Shown: positions 45,953 through 55,032 of the stretch, one piece after another
Position numbering within the stretch: position 1 is the stretch's first letter
Layout of the letters: the number at the start of each line of letters is the position of its first letter
Assembly (NCBI RefSeq): GCF_001612945.1
Contig: NZ_BDBK01000001.1
Location: forward strand, 496,001-560,000
Direction: 5' to 3'
From: Nocardia inohanensis NBRC 100128
Lineage (GTDB): Bacteria > Actinomycetota > Actinomycetes > Mycobacteriales > Mycobacteriaceae
Length of the DNA: 64,000 bases
The notes under the pieces: generated by a model
Told to the model about the DNA's origin: nothing
Databases searched by the model: none
The model's input: the letters and a program-made list of their open reading frames with translations, nothing else
Program-made: the position numbers and the translations under genes

Positions 45953-46057
45953 ACCGTGTTCGGCTATGCGCTGCTGAACCGGCAGCGCTGGAAGACCAGG
46001 ATCGAGCTGGCCAACGCGATCAAGATGATGCAACGGCCCACCCGGCTGTGGGCCTAG
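45953..46057 (+). pseudogene. C-terminal scrap of an IS3-family transposase
   Basis: A short frame reads LLNRQRWKTRIELANAI, matching the typical end region of IS3-family OrfB transposases (E[LV]LNRRRWKTRIELANAIFEYLE), then loses homology and stops at 46057. Neither the catalytic DDE core nor terminal repeats are visible. An IS remnant just 3' of a tRNA gene. Confidence 0.6.
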
Positions 46058-46133
46058 AGTCCAGCATCCCGACTCCGCGAAAATCGTGTACATCAATTTC
46101 TCCTGACAACCCGGGGTAGCTTTCAGCCGTGAC

Positions 46134-46331
46134 GTGTCCCGCGGCAGTCGCAGTGGCTTGGGACGTACCGAAGGGCGGGCGGAGGCGTTGCTCGACCAAT
46201 TGGTGGTCACGTTCGGGGCGGTACCAGAGCAGATTGTCGGAATGGTGCGAGGGGCCGATTGCGCGTGGTTGCGGGTGTGGGGAGCGCGGGTGCTCACCGC
46301 CGGAACGGACGATGAAGTGTTCACTGAGTAG
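46134..46331 (+). CDS. Small protein like the C-terminus of Rpn-type nucleases/transposases
   Basis: 65 residues from a GTG, no clear ribosome site. The helical text GRAEALLDQLVVTFGAVPEQ then WGARVLTAGTDDEVFTE resembles the last domain of Rpn/PD-(D/E)XK recombination-promoting nucleases and similar transposase-like proteins. The nuclease core is absent, so it is either a free-standing small relative or another truncated mobile-gene fragment. Located with the IS3 scrap; likely not functional. Confidence 0.4.
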   Translation: MSRGSRSGLGRTEGRAEALLDQLVVTFGAVPEQIVGMVRGADCAWLRVWGARVLTAGTDDEVFTE

Positions 46332-46355
46332 CGGACGGCGCCGCTGGGTTGGGGA

Positions 46356-47297
46356 TCAAGGACTGACCAGCGGTGTCGGGCAGTGATTCGTCGTGGCGGG
46401 TGCGGAGGCGGCGAGGTCTTTGATGAGGGCGGTTTCGGCGGAGCGGCGCCAGATCAGGGCCCAGCGGGCGGGTGGGACTTCGGGCATGGGGATGTAGGTG
46501 ACATCGGGTCTGGAGTAGTAGCGGGCGGCGTGGGCGTGCACCGGGGTGATGGCCTTGCCTGCGGCCACGAGCAGGATGAGGTCTTGGAAGTTGGCGGCTT
46601 GAGCGACGCGGGGGATGCGGCGGCCGCTGGGGGTGAAGAACGGGACGACGGCGGCGGTCCAGTAGTCGGGGGGTGAGTTCACCGGGTCGGTCGAGGGTAC
46701 TCCGAAGACACCGTGGTCGGCCAGGTCCTCGTAGGAGGCCGATTCTCGTTGTGCCAGTGGATGATCCGCGCCGACGAGGAGCATGAACGGTTCCTCGTGC
46801 AGGGTCGGGCCCACCACCAGGTCGGGTTCTTCGATCGGCAGCCAGCTCACCAGCGCGTCGATGTCGTCGCCGCGCAACGCGCCGAAGGGGTTGCCGAAAT
46901 GGACGTGTTCGACGTGCACGGTGCAGTCGGGATGGCGGGATTGGAAGGTGTTCAACAGGGGGCGGATGTCGTCGAGGCTGCTGCTGGTGATTCCCAGGCG
47001 CAGGATGCCGGCCTCGCCGTAGCGGGCGGCGCGGGCCGCGCGGCCGAGGCTGGCCGTCAGGTCGCGATAGTTGGCCTGTAGGTCGTCCCGCAGCCGTAAC
47101 CCGATCGGGGTCGAAGTCACTGTGCGACTGGTTCGTTCGAAGAGTTTGCTGCCGATGCGGCGTTCCAGTTTTCCGATCACCTGGCTGACTCGCGCCGGGG
47201 AGAGGTGCAATCGTTCGGCGGTCCGGCCGAAATGCAGCTCCGTGGACAACATCAGGAAGATCTCGATGTCGCGCAAATCCAGATCGCGCAGGTCCAT
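46356..47297 (-). CDS. LysR-family regulator
   Basis: 313 residues. Helix-turn-helix about 8-67 (IEIFLMLSTELHFGRTAERL, HLSPARVSQVIGKLERRIGS), then the periplasmic-binding-protein-like effector domain (ILRLGITSSSLDDIRPLLNT). Divergent from the small monooxygenase-like gene, which is the expected target. The 86-bp gap holds TATCAATC and TTGATCAA motifs that may belong to its operator. Confidence 0.92.
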   Translation of the reverse strand: MDLRDLDLRDIEIFLMLSTELHFGRTAERLHLSPARVSQVIGKLERRIGSKLFERTSRTVTSTPIGLRLRDDLQANYRDLTASLGRAARAARYGEAGILRLGITSSSLDDIRPLLNTFQSRHPDCTVHVEHVHFGNPFGALRGDDIDALVSWLPIEEPDLVVGPTLHEEPFMLLVGADHPLAQRESASYEDLADHGVFGVPSTDPVNSPPDYWTAAVVPFFTPSGRRIPRVAQAANFQDLILLVAAGKAITPVHAHAARYYSRPDVTYIPMPEVPPARWALIWRRSAETALIKDLAASAPATTNHCPTPLVSP

Positions 47298-47383
47298 GCG
47301 GTCTTCCTATCAATCACGGTGGCTTAACGCATCATACGCAGTTCCTCGTTGATCAATTCGCACCGCGAACCGAGGCTGAGCGC

Positions 47384-47812
47384 ATGCCAACGATTCCGTG
47401 GATGACAGTCAGCGCTCCCACCACCCCCGAGGTGCAATGCATGGCCTCCCGCCTCGAGGTGAACTCGTGGCGCCACGCGCCCGGGTTTCTGCTCGCATCG
47501 CTGACATTGTGGTGGCAGGCCCGCCGCTCGGCGGGAGTGCTCGGGCTGACGCTGAAGGCGGAGATGCTGAAAGGTGTCTTCTGGACCTACTCGGCGTGGG
47601 ACGACAAGGCAGCGATCTATGCCTACGCGCGCTCCGAACCGCACCGGTCGACGGTGGTGCGCAAGCGAAAGGTCATGCGGGACGCGACATTCGTGTTCTT
47701 CACCGCACCGGCGGACGAGCTGCGCCTGTCCTGGGACGAGATCAGCGGCCGGCTTGCCGAGCAGCGCGGCTCCACGACCGATGCGACCGATCGGACCAGG
47801 CCCGCCAGCTGA
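47384..47812 (+). CDS. DUF3291-like small monooxygenase-fold protein
   Basis: 142 residues. Features seen in spheroidene-monooxygenase/DUF3291-type ferredoxin-like proteins: ASRLEVNSWRHAPGFLLASL, WTYSAWDDKAAIYAYARSEP (aromatic, with a conserved Trp-Asp), RDATFVFFTAPADELRLSW. Probably a small cytoplasmic dimeric alpha-beta barrel that could bind haem or an aromatic substrate. Divergent from and probably activated by the LysR gene. The iron box of the next operon starts three bases after its stop. Confidence 0.75.
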   Translation: MPTIPWMTVSAPTTPEVQCMASRLEVNSWRHAPGFLLASLTLWWQARRSAGVLGLTLKAEMLKGVFWTYSAWDDKAAIYAYARSEPHRSTVVRKRKVMRDATFVFFTAPADELRLSWDEISGRLAEQRGSTTDATDRTRPAS

Positions 47813-47814
47813 TA

Positions 47815-47833
47815 TAAGGCAAGCCTAAGCTAC
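47815..47833. promoter_or_regulatory. IdeR/DtxR iron box
   Basis: TAAGGCAAGCCTAAGCTAC matches the mycobacterial/corynebacterial iron-box consensus at 13 of 19 positions counted by eye, with the AGGCAAG...CTAA core. It lies 94 bp before the siderophore-binding-protein start, as expected of an iron-repressed promoter. Confidence 0.75.
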
Positions 47834-47926
47834 TATTTGCGCGGCGTTCGCGCACCGGCTCACGAGGCAGGGATAACGGTTCGCCTTCGGTACACCTCGA
47901 GAATCCAGGCAGAAGGGCGAATACAC

Positions 47927-48973
47927 GTGCGAAAAACAGTTCGAAGAGCGGGCATCGTTGCTGCCGTGATCGTGGTGGCGGCTTCGCTGGCGGCTTGCGG
48001 TGCTTCCGAGCAGGTCACGGCGAGCGCGGCCGGCGCGGGTGAAGGTCGCACGGCGTACCCGCTGACTCTCGAGAACTGTGGGCAGACGATCACCGTCGCC
48101 GCGCCGCCGCAGCGAGTGGTTTCCCTGGATCAGAACTCGACCGAGATCCTGCTGTCCCTGGGCCTGGCCGATCGGATCGTCGGCACCGCGTCCTGGACGG
48201 ATCCGATTCGCGACAACCTCGCCGCGGCCAATGCGTCGGTGACCCGGCTCGCGGACAACGCGCCCAGCTACGAGGTGGTGCTGGGCGCCGATCCGGATTT
48301 CGTCACCGCGTCGTTCGGCCGGCACTTCAAGCAGGGCGGCGTCGCCGAGCGGGCGCGATTCCTGGAAACCGGTGCGGCGTCCTATCTTTCGCCGACCGAC
48401 TGCGACAACGGCCGCAGCGTGAACGGTGGCAACAAGCGCACGACCGCTTTGACCATGGATGCGCTGTACCGGGAGATCACCGAGCTCGCGACCATTTTCG
48501 ATGTGAGTGAGCGGGGTGCGCAGTACGTCGCCGAGCTCCGCGTGCGCATGACCGCGGCCACCGAGAAGCTCGGGAAATCCGGTGTGTCGATGGCGTTCTG
48601 GTTCGCCGACACCAAGAGCCCCTATATGGCAGGCGGATTGGGGTCGGCCAATCTGCTGGCCACGACCGTCGGCGTGGCCAACGTCTACTCGGCGGCCGTC
48701 GACGACTGGCCCGCGGTGGGCTGGGAGACGCTGGTCGATCATGACCCGACGGTGCTCGTACTGGGCGATCTGGCCCGCGATCGATTTCCTGGGGACCGGC
48801 TCGCGGACAAGATGGCCTTCCTGGAATCCGATCCGCTGACCAAGACCATGCAGGCGGTCCGGAACAAGCGCTACATCGCATTGCGCGGGGCGGAGTTGAA
48901 CCCGTCCATCCGCGCCGTCGACGGTGTCGAGAAGCTGGCGGCGGGTCTTCGCGAGCTGGGACTGAGCTCCTGA
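47927..48973 (+). CDS. Ferric-siderophore ABC transporter binding lipoprotein
   Basis: 348 residues from the GTG at 47927 (AGAAGGG upstream). Signal sequence and lipobox ASLAAC give a membrane-anchored lipoprotein. The TroA/FepB-type binding fold is seen in PPQRVVSLDQNSTEILLSLG, DPDFVTASFGRHF and VGWETLVDHDPTVLVLGDLA. It captures a ferric siderophore outside the membrane for the permease below. The iron box upstream makes it iron-regulated. Substrate not predictable. Confidence 0.93.
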   Translation: MRKTVRRAGIVAAVIVVAASLAACGASEQVTASAAGAGEGRTAYPLTLENCGQTITVAAPPQRVVSLDQNSTEILLSLGLADRIVGTASWTDPIRDNLAAANASVTRLADNAPSYEVVLGADPDFVTASFGRHFKQGGVAERARFLETGAASYLSPTDCDNGRSVNGGNKRTTALTMDALYREITELATIFDVSERGAQYVAELRVRMTAATEKLGKSGVSMAFWFADTKSPYMAGGLGSANLLATTVGVANVYSAAVDDWPAVGWETLVDHDPTVLVLGDLARDRFPGDRLADKMAFLESDPLTKTMQAVRNKRYIALRGAELNPSIRAVDGVEKLAAGLRELGLSS

Positions 48974-49047
48974 CCGCGTCGGCCGCCGACGTCCGGGAAG
49001 CGCCGAAACAGCGGGATCCCAACGGAGGGAAGCGGATTCGTCTCACC

Positions 49048-50043
49048 GTGCTGCTCGCGGTCGGCATCGGGCTGCTGGTGGTGTCGGTGCTGGTCGCGAT
49101 CACGCTCGGTCCCGCGGATGTGTCGCTGGTGAATGTTCGCGACGTGGTCCTGAATCACCTGGGCCTGGCCGATGTTCCGGTGCGGGCGTCCAAGGAAGCG
49201 ATCGTGTGGCAGGAACGACTCCCGCGTACGCTCGTCGCCGCGGCCTGTGGTGTCGGGCTCGGGATCTGCGGTGTCATCATGCAATCGCTGCTGCGCAACC
49301 CCCTGGCCGATCCCTTCGTGCTCGGCATCTCCTCCGGCGCGTCCACCGGCGCCGTCGTCGTCGGTGTACTTGGAATCGGCAGCGCCGCATTCGGATTGGC
49401 CGGTGGCGCGTTCGTCGGTGCGTTGCTCGCATTCGGTCTGGTACTGCTGCTGGCGCAGCTGACCGGCGGCAGCAACGAACGGGTCCTGCTGGCGGGAGTG
49501 GCCGCGACGCAGCTCTTTTCAGCGCTCACCTCGTTCGTGATCTTCGCTTTCGCCGATTCCGACGAAACGCGCGGCGTGATGTTCTGGCTGCTCGGATCGC
49601 TGGAAGGCGTGCGCTGGAACGACGTCGCCCTGTGCGCGAGCGTGGTCGCGGTGGGGACGGTGATCTGCTTCCACTACGCCCATGTCCTGGATGCTTTCGC
49701 CTTCGGCGACGAGGTCGCGGCCTCACTCGGCATCAATGTTCGGAATGCCCGGATCGTGCTGCTGGTCGTCACGGCATTGATCGCCGCGACGCTGGTCAGC
49801 GTGGCGGGCGCGATCGGTTTCGTGGGCCTGGTGCTGCCGCACGCCGCGCGCTTCCTGGTGGGAACGCGCCACGGCCGGCTCATCCCGGTGACCGCGTTGA
49901 TCGGCGCGATCTTCATGGTGTGGGTGGACGCGATATCGCGGGTGGCGTTCGCACCCACCCCGCTTCCGGTAGGGGTGGGCACCGCGCTCGTCGGCGTCCC
50001 GGCGTTCATTCTCATCCTGGCGCGGCGAAGGAAGATCCAATGA
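49048..50043 (+). CDS. FecCD-type siderophore permease
   Basis: 331 residues from the GTG at 49048, with the usual many membrane segments and FecCD marks (QERLPRTLVAAACGVGLGIC, NPLADPFVLGISSGASTGA, GFVGLVLPHAARFLVG, RVAFAPTPLPVGVGTALVG). Single permease, so presumably a homodimer. The start is doubtful: the frame stays open upstream through a coding-like stretch (REAPKQRDPNGGKRIRLT) to 48970, where only CTG (overlapping the previous TGA) or an ATT nearer the GGAGGG could begin it. No standard start fits that longer version. Confidence 0.92.
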   Translation: MLLAVGIGLLVVSVLVAITLGPADVSLVNVRDVVLNHLGLADVPVRASKEAIVWQERLPRTLVAAACGVGLGICGVIMQSLLRNPLADPFVLGISSGASTGAVVVGVLGIGSAAFGLAGGAFVGALLAFGLVLLLAQLTGGSNERVLLAGVAATQLFSALTSFVIFAFADSDETRGVMFWLLGSLEGVRWNDVALCASVVAVGTVICFHYAHVLDAFAFGDEVAASLGINVRNARIVLLVVTALIAATLVSVAGAIGFVGLVLPHAARFLVGTRHGRLIPVTALIGAIFMVWVDAISRVAFAPTPLPVGVGTALVGVPAFILILARRRKIQ

Positions 50044-50825
50044 CATTGCAAGCCCGTGATATTCGCTGGCAACGCGGTGGGGCGCTGGTCGTCGACGGGG
50101 TATCCCTGGAGCCGAAGCCGGGGGAGATGGTGGGGTTGCTCGGACCGAACGGTTCCGGGAAATCCTCACTGCTGCACGTGATGAACGGCATCGCGCGCCC
50201 CACCGCCGGCATCGTGACCCTCGACGGCGCCGAGCTGTCCACGCTCAGGCGCAAAGACATAGCGCGCGCGGTGGCGGTCGTCGGCCAGCACGCCGACACC
50301 GATATCGACATCACCATCCGCGATGTCGTTCGCCTCGGCCGGATTCCGCACCGCGGAGCCTTCGGGGGAGACGCGCGCGCCGATGCGGCGGCCGTCGAGG
50401 CGGCGCTGCGCCACACCGGACTCACCGCCAAGGCCGACAGCCTGTGGCACACCCTGTCCGGCGGCGAACGCCAGCGCGCGCAGATCGCCCGGGCGCTCGC
50501 CCAGGAACCCCGCGAATTGCTGCTGGACGAGCCGACGAACCATCTCGACATCCGGCACCAGCTCGAAATCCTCGGACTGGTGGCGAGACTGCCGATCACC
50601 AGCATCGTCGCGCTGCACGACCTCAACCTGGCCGCGCTGTTCTGCGATCGACTGCTCGTGCTGAAGGCCGGGCGAGTGGTCGCGGCCGGCACTCCGGAAG
50701 AAGTTCTCACCGAATCGCTGATCGCCGAGGTCTACGGTGTCCGGGCGCACGTCAGTATCGAGGGACCGCAGCGCCGGCTCTCGGTTCGCTTCGAACCCGA
50801 TGCGGTCTCCGTTCCGGAGTTGTAG
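50040..50825 (+). CDS. Siderophore ABC transporter ATPase
   Basis: 261 residues, ATG overlapping the permease stop (ATGA). Walker A GPNGSGKS (35-42), signature LSGGERQRAQIARAL, Walker B LLLDEPTNHLD: a FecE/FepC-type ATPase. It energises uptake of the ferric siderophore through the FecCD dimer. The exporter-like gene starts on its stop codon. Confidence 0.94.
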   Translation: MTLQARDIRWQRGGALVVDGVSLEPKPGEMVGLLGPNGSGKSSLLHVMNGIARPTAGIVTLDGAELSTLRRKDIARAVAVVGQHADTDIDITIRDVVRLGRIPHRGAFGGDARADAAAVEAALRHTGLTAKADSLWHTLSGGERQRAQIARALAQEPRELLLDEPTNHLDIRHQLEILGLVARLPITSIVALHDLNLAALFCDRLLVLKAGRVVAAGTPEEVLTESLIAEVYGVRAHVSIEGPQRRLSVRFEPDAVSVPEL

Positions 50826-52084
50826 TGCGACAGTCCGATACGGCCTCGCTCGTGTCCGCACTGACCGAAGCGACGCCGGTGGTCCGGTTGCTGGCGCTGA
50901 CCCAACTCGCGTTCAATATCGGCTTCTTCATGGTCGTCCCGTACCTCGCGGTGCACCTGAGCCAGGACTTGGGCTTATCGGCAGCGGTTGTGGGCGCGGT
51001 ACTGGGCTTGCGGACCTTCGCCCAGCAAGGCATGTTCTTCATCGGCGGTCTGCTCGCCGACCGCTGGGGCGTCCGTCCCACCGTGCTGGCGGGCTGCGCC
51101 CTGCGCATCGGTGGATTCGTCGGCCTAGCCGGTGCCGAATCGCTCGAAATGGTCCTCGTGGCAGCAGCTTTCACCGGATTCGCGGCGGCCCTGTTCTCGC
51201 CCGCGGTGGAATCCGCCGTCGCGGTCGAGGCCGGCGAAAGCGAACGGGCCGGTGGGCAGACCAGAATTGCCGCGTTCGCGCTCTTCAACGTGTGCGGACA
51301 GATCGGCAGTTTCACCGGCCCCCTGCTCGGCTCGGCGCTGCTGCTCGTCGACTTCCGCGCGGCCTGCCTCACCGCTGCCGCGGTGTTCGGCTTCATCCTG
51401 GCCGCCCACTACCGTTGGCTGCCATCGGCAACGGCCGCGCCCGAACCTTTGACGGCAGGCATCCGAGATGTGCTGGCAGACAGGCGCTTTCTTGCCTTCG
51501 CCTGTCTCGCCGGCACCCAGCTGATCGCCTACAACCAGCTCTACCTGCTGCTGCCGCTGGAAGTCGAGCGCGTATGGCGGTCCCAATCACCGGTCGCCTA
51601 GCTTTTCGCGCTGTCAGCGATTCTCGTGGTCACCGTTCAATTGCCGATCACCGAGCGTCTACGAGCGGTCGCCGCGCATCGCGTTATCCCGCTGGGCTAC
51701 GCCCTGATCGGATCCGGCTTCGTCCTGGTAGCGGCGGCCCAGCCCTTCGCCCTCACCGGAGTCCTCGGTCTGCTCCCGGTCACTCTGTTCGTCATCGCCC
51801 TCACCACCGGCCAGATGATCGCGATGCCCGCGGTCCGAGACCAGATCTCGAGAATGTCGCACGGCCGCCGGCCGGGCGCCTACTTCGGATTCTTCGCCTC
51901 CGTAGGCGGCGTCGGAGTGCTGGTGGGCACCATCGTCCTCGGCCGGATTATCGACTTCGCCCCGCCCGCATCCACCCACGCCGTCCTCCCGTGGATCGTG
52001 GCCGCCGCCCTGCCGTTCGCCGGAGCGATCGGACTCCGCCTTGCAATCCGAGGCTTCCCTCTAGAAAAGGAACTCGATGAGTAA
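50825..52084 (+). pseudogene. MFS exporter gene broken by an in-frame amber codon
   Basis: A GTG on the preceding TAG starts an MFS protein (LADRWGVRPTVLAGC loop, twelve predicted segments) that runs 258 codons to TAG at 51599-51601. The same frame continues at once with LFALSAILVVTVQLPITERL and the second half of the transporter to 52084. Nothing else is disrupted, so one base (most simply TGG to TAG) ended the gene. It would encode a roughly 419-residue siderophore-type exporter if read through. A sequencing error is the alternative. Confidence 0.85.
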
Positions 52085-52122
52085 CGAACCTGTGGTGCGC
52101 GGAGGTCGTCGGCCGCGTGGGT

Positions 52123-53427
52123 TCAGTTCGGCCGTGGCAGGGGTGGGAGCTCCAGGTTTTCCCGGAAGGTGGTGGTGTGCGGGCCGTTACCGGCGATGCC
52201 GCGGCGGCGGAGCTCCGGGAGCAGGCCGTTGAGGAGGAAGTCGCGGGTGCGGGGGTCGTCCAGGCCGCCGAGGCCGATGAGGTCGAGAACGCCTGCGGTG
52301 TAGCGTTCTTCGATCGCGTCGGCGAGCTGTTCGGGGGTGCCCGCGGCGGCCCAGTGGCCGGTGTCCTTGGCCGCGATGATCAACTCGCGCAGCGTTTTTC
52401 CGGATCGGGCAAGGTCGGCGAAGATCTGGACCCGGCCGCGGCGGCGGTTGACCGAAGCCGGTTCGGGCAGTCGATGGTCGGGAATCGGCTTGTCCAGGGG
52501 GAGATCCGACAGGTCCACCTCGCCGCCGAGCATGTCTTCGAGTAGCCGCCGCCCGGTTTCGAAGTCGGTGGCCTCCGCGCGCTCGCGCACCAGTCGCCGC
52601 ACCTCGCACTCCGACGCGCCATAGGTGGCGTGCAGTGAGCTGAATATCAGCGGGAGCCCGTCGGGGCGTCCCAGTTCGGCGGCGCGGGCCCGAATTCGCT
52701 TGGTGTAGGTGACCGCGTCCTCGAGCGTCGCGAGTGAGGTGAAGACGACTTCGGCGTGCCGCGCGCCGAGTTCGAGCCCGCCCTCGGACTGCCCGGCCTG
52801 GAACTGCACCGGTCGCCGCTGCGGCAGCGGCGGAATGTTCAGCGGACCGCGCACGGTGAAGAACCGCCCCGCGTGCTCGATGGGCCGCACCGAGTCCGCG
52901 TCGAGGACGACCTCACCGTGTGCGCCGGTGGTCAGCGCGCCCGGTCGCCAGCTGTCGAACAGCGCGTTGACCACCTCGATCGATTCGGCGGCGCGCGCGT
53001 AGCGTTCCTCGGGACTGGGCAGGTCCTGATCGCCGTAGTTCTCCTCGCCCACCGACGAGGTCACCGCATTCCACGCCGCGCGACCGTTGCTGACGTGGTC
53101 GAGCGTGCCGAACAAGCGCGCCAGGTTGTACGGGTGATGAAAGGTGGTCGTGACCGTCGCGATCAGGCCCAGGCGTTCGGTGACCGCGCTCAGCGCCGAC
53201 AGATATATCAACGGCTCCTGCGCGCCGATCGCCCCCTGCGCCCCGAAGCTCAGCAGGTCGGCGGCGAACAGCGCATCGAACCCGTTGGCCTCCGCGACCT
53301 CGGCGATGGCGACCGCATCGGCGAGAGTGGACCGCGACGGGTCGAGCGCCGCGGCATACACGCCCGGCGATCCACTCACTCCCGTAACGATTTTCAGCTT
53401 GCGGCGGTTTCCGGAGATGTCGGCCAT
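52123..53427 (-). CDS. FMN-dependent monooxygenase, NtaA/SnaA/DszA type
   Basis: 434 residues from the ATG at 53427. A luciferase-like TIM barrel of the nitrilotriacetate/dibenzothiophene-sulfone family: FDALFAADLLSFGAQGAIGA, TVTTTFHHPYNLARLFGTLD, GRAAWNAVTSS, RRPVQFQAGQSEGGLELGAR. It needs reduced FMN from a separate reductase and typically oxidises a C-N, C-S or carbonyl substrate. Last gene of the leftward catabolic cluster, 61 bp after the ligase, so possibly also separately expressed. Confidence 0.9.
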   Translation of the reverse strand: MADISGNRRKLKIVTGVSGSPGVYAAALDPSRSTLADAVAIAEVAEANGFDALFAADLLSFGAQGAIGAQEPLIYLSALSAVTERLGLIATVTTTFHHPYNLARLFGTLDHVSNGRAAWNAVTSSVGEENYGDQDLPSPEERYARAAESIEVVNALFDSWRPGALTTGAHGEVVLDADSVRPIEHAGRFFTVRGPLNIPPLPQRRPVQFQAGQSEGGLELGARHAEVVFTSLATLEDAVTYTKRIRARAAELGRPDGLPLIFSSLHATYGASECEVRRLVRERAEATDFETGRRLLEDMLGGEVDLSDLPLDKPIPDHRLPEPASVNRRRGRVQIFADLARSGKTLRELIIAAKDTGHWAAAGTPEQLADAIEERYTAGVLDLIGLGGLDDPRTRDFLLNGLLPELRRRGIAGNGPHTTTFRENLELPPLPRPN

Positions 53428-53487
53428 TCCGCCGACGCTAACCGGCCCGCCGCCGCTGATCACCGGTTGTAATCAGCGAGAGCTGAG

Positions 53488-55020
53488 TCAGCACGCATCG
53501 ACCGCTCCGCTCGCGGCTGTTCTGCGCGATGGTTGGCGATCCGAACCGGCTGTCAGGACGGGGAAGTCGCTCCGGTGGGCTGCGCGGAGCGCGACCTTGT
53601 CGATTTTGCCGACCGCGTTCTTGGGGATGGCGTCGACGACGATGAACGAAGTCGGGCGTTTGTAGGGGGTGAGGTGCCGGCCGCACGCGTCCTTCAGCGC
53701 CGCCGGATCGATGGTCGTGCCCGGCTTCGGTTGCAGGTATGCGACGACGATCTCGCCCCACTTTTCGTCGGGGACGCCGATCACCGCGGCCTCCAGGACC
53801 GACGGATCGCCGGCCAGGACATCCTCGATTTCCTTGGGGTAGATGTTCTCTCCGCCACGGATGATCATGTCTTTCGAACGTCCGACGATGGTCAGGTAGC
53901 CGTCCGCGTCGAGGTGGCCGATATCGCCGGTGTGCAGCCAGCCGTCGACGATGACGCGGGCGGTGTCCTCGGGGCGGCCGAGATAGCCGCGCATGACGTT
54001 GGGGCCGCGCACCACGACCTCCCCGTCGGCTCCGGTCGCCATTTCGGCTCCGGACTCGTCGACGATACGAATCTCCTGGCCGGGGAAGGCGATTCCCACC
54101 GTCCCGGCGCGCCGAGGTCCGTCGAGCGGGTTGAGGGTTGAGCCGCAGGTGCCCTCGGAGAGTCCGTAACCTTCGACGAGCGGGAACCCGAACCGGGCTT
54201 CGAAGCGGTTCAGCAATTCGGCCGAGGCCGGTGCCGCGCCGCAGATCGCGAATCGCAATGATGTGGTGTCGGGCCGGATTTCGGGCGGGAGCGCGGCGAG
54301 CATGCGGTAGATCGTCGGTACGCCGCTGAAGAAGGTGGGGCGCTCTCGCTCGACGAGGTCGAAGAAGGTGTGCGGATCGAACCGGCCGGCAATTACGACG
54401 CTGGCTCCGGCCAGCAGTGGCGTGAGGATGCTGACTACGATGCCGTTGACGTGGAACAGCGGCAGGATCAGCAGGCCACGATCGTGCTGTTTCATATCCA
54501 GGGCCGCGATCCCCATGGCCGTCATCGCGTCGAGATTGGCGTGGTCGAGCATCACGCCCTTCGGTACGCCGGTCGTGCCGCTGGTGTAGATGAGCAGGGC
54601 CAGCGCGGACGAATCCGATTGCGGCTCATAGTCTTCCCTGGGTACAACAGTCGAGAGGTCGTGCGCCGCCAGAGCGGGCACACCACCCACCGAGAGGACG
54701 TCATCCTCGACGACGATCAAGCGGGCGCCGGAATCGTCGAGCTGGCGCAGCACCTCGGTGTCGGTCAGGCTCGGGTTCACCGGTGTGACGGCGGCGCCGA
54801 GCCGCCAAGCCGCGAACAGCAGAACCACGAACTCGACGCGATTCTGCAACCGGAGCGCCACGACGTCACCGGGGCCGATTGCGAACTGCACCAGATGATG
54901 AGCGGCGGCCCGAACACGCTCCAGCAGTTGGATATTGGTGAGCGACTGCGAACGGTCGGCGACCGCGGGACCGTGCGGGTCCAGGTCCGCGCGGTGGTCG
55001 GGGAGCGAGGCAAATTTCAT
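53488..55020 (-). CDS. Acyl-CoA synthetase / AMP-dependent ligase
   Basis: 510 residues with A3 phosphate loop LIYTSGTTGVPKGVML, A5 GLSEGT, A7 TGDIGHLDADGYLTIV, A8 GGENIYPKEIEDVLAG and the A10 lysine in IPKNAVGKIDKVAL. It activates a carboxylic acid with ATP and CoA. Located between the hydrolase and monooxygenase genes, it supplies the CoA thioester for the enoyl-CoA hydratase. Fatty, aromatic or terpenoid acid cannot be decided from sequence. Confidence 0.92.
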   Translation of the reverse strand: MKFASLPDHRADLDPHGPAVADRSQSLTNIQLLERVRAAAHHLVQFAIGPGDVVALRLQNRVEFVVLLFAAWRLGAAVTPVNPSLTDTEVLRQLDDSGARLIVVEDDVLSVGGVPALAAHDLSTVVPREDYEPQSDSSALALLIYTSGTTGVPKGVMLDHANLDAMTAMGIAALDMKQHDRGLLILPLFHVNGIVVSILTPLLAGASVVIAGRFDPHTFFDLVERERPTFFSGVPTIYRMLAALPPEIRPDTTSLRFAICGAAPASAELLNRFEARFGFPLVEGYGLSEGTCGSTLNPLDGPRRAGTVGIAFPGQEIRIVDESGAEMATGADGEVVVRGPNVMRGYLGRPEDTARVIVDGWLHTGDIGHLDADGYLTIVGRSKDMIIRGGENIYPKEIEDVLAGDPSVLEAAVIGVPDEKWGEIVVAYLQPKPGTTIDPAALKDACGRHLTPYKRPTSFIVVDAIPKNAVGKIDKVALRAAHRSDFPVLTAGSDRQPSRRTAASGAVDAC

Positions 55021-55032
55021 CGCGGGATCTAC

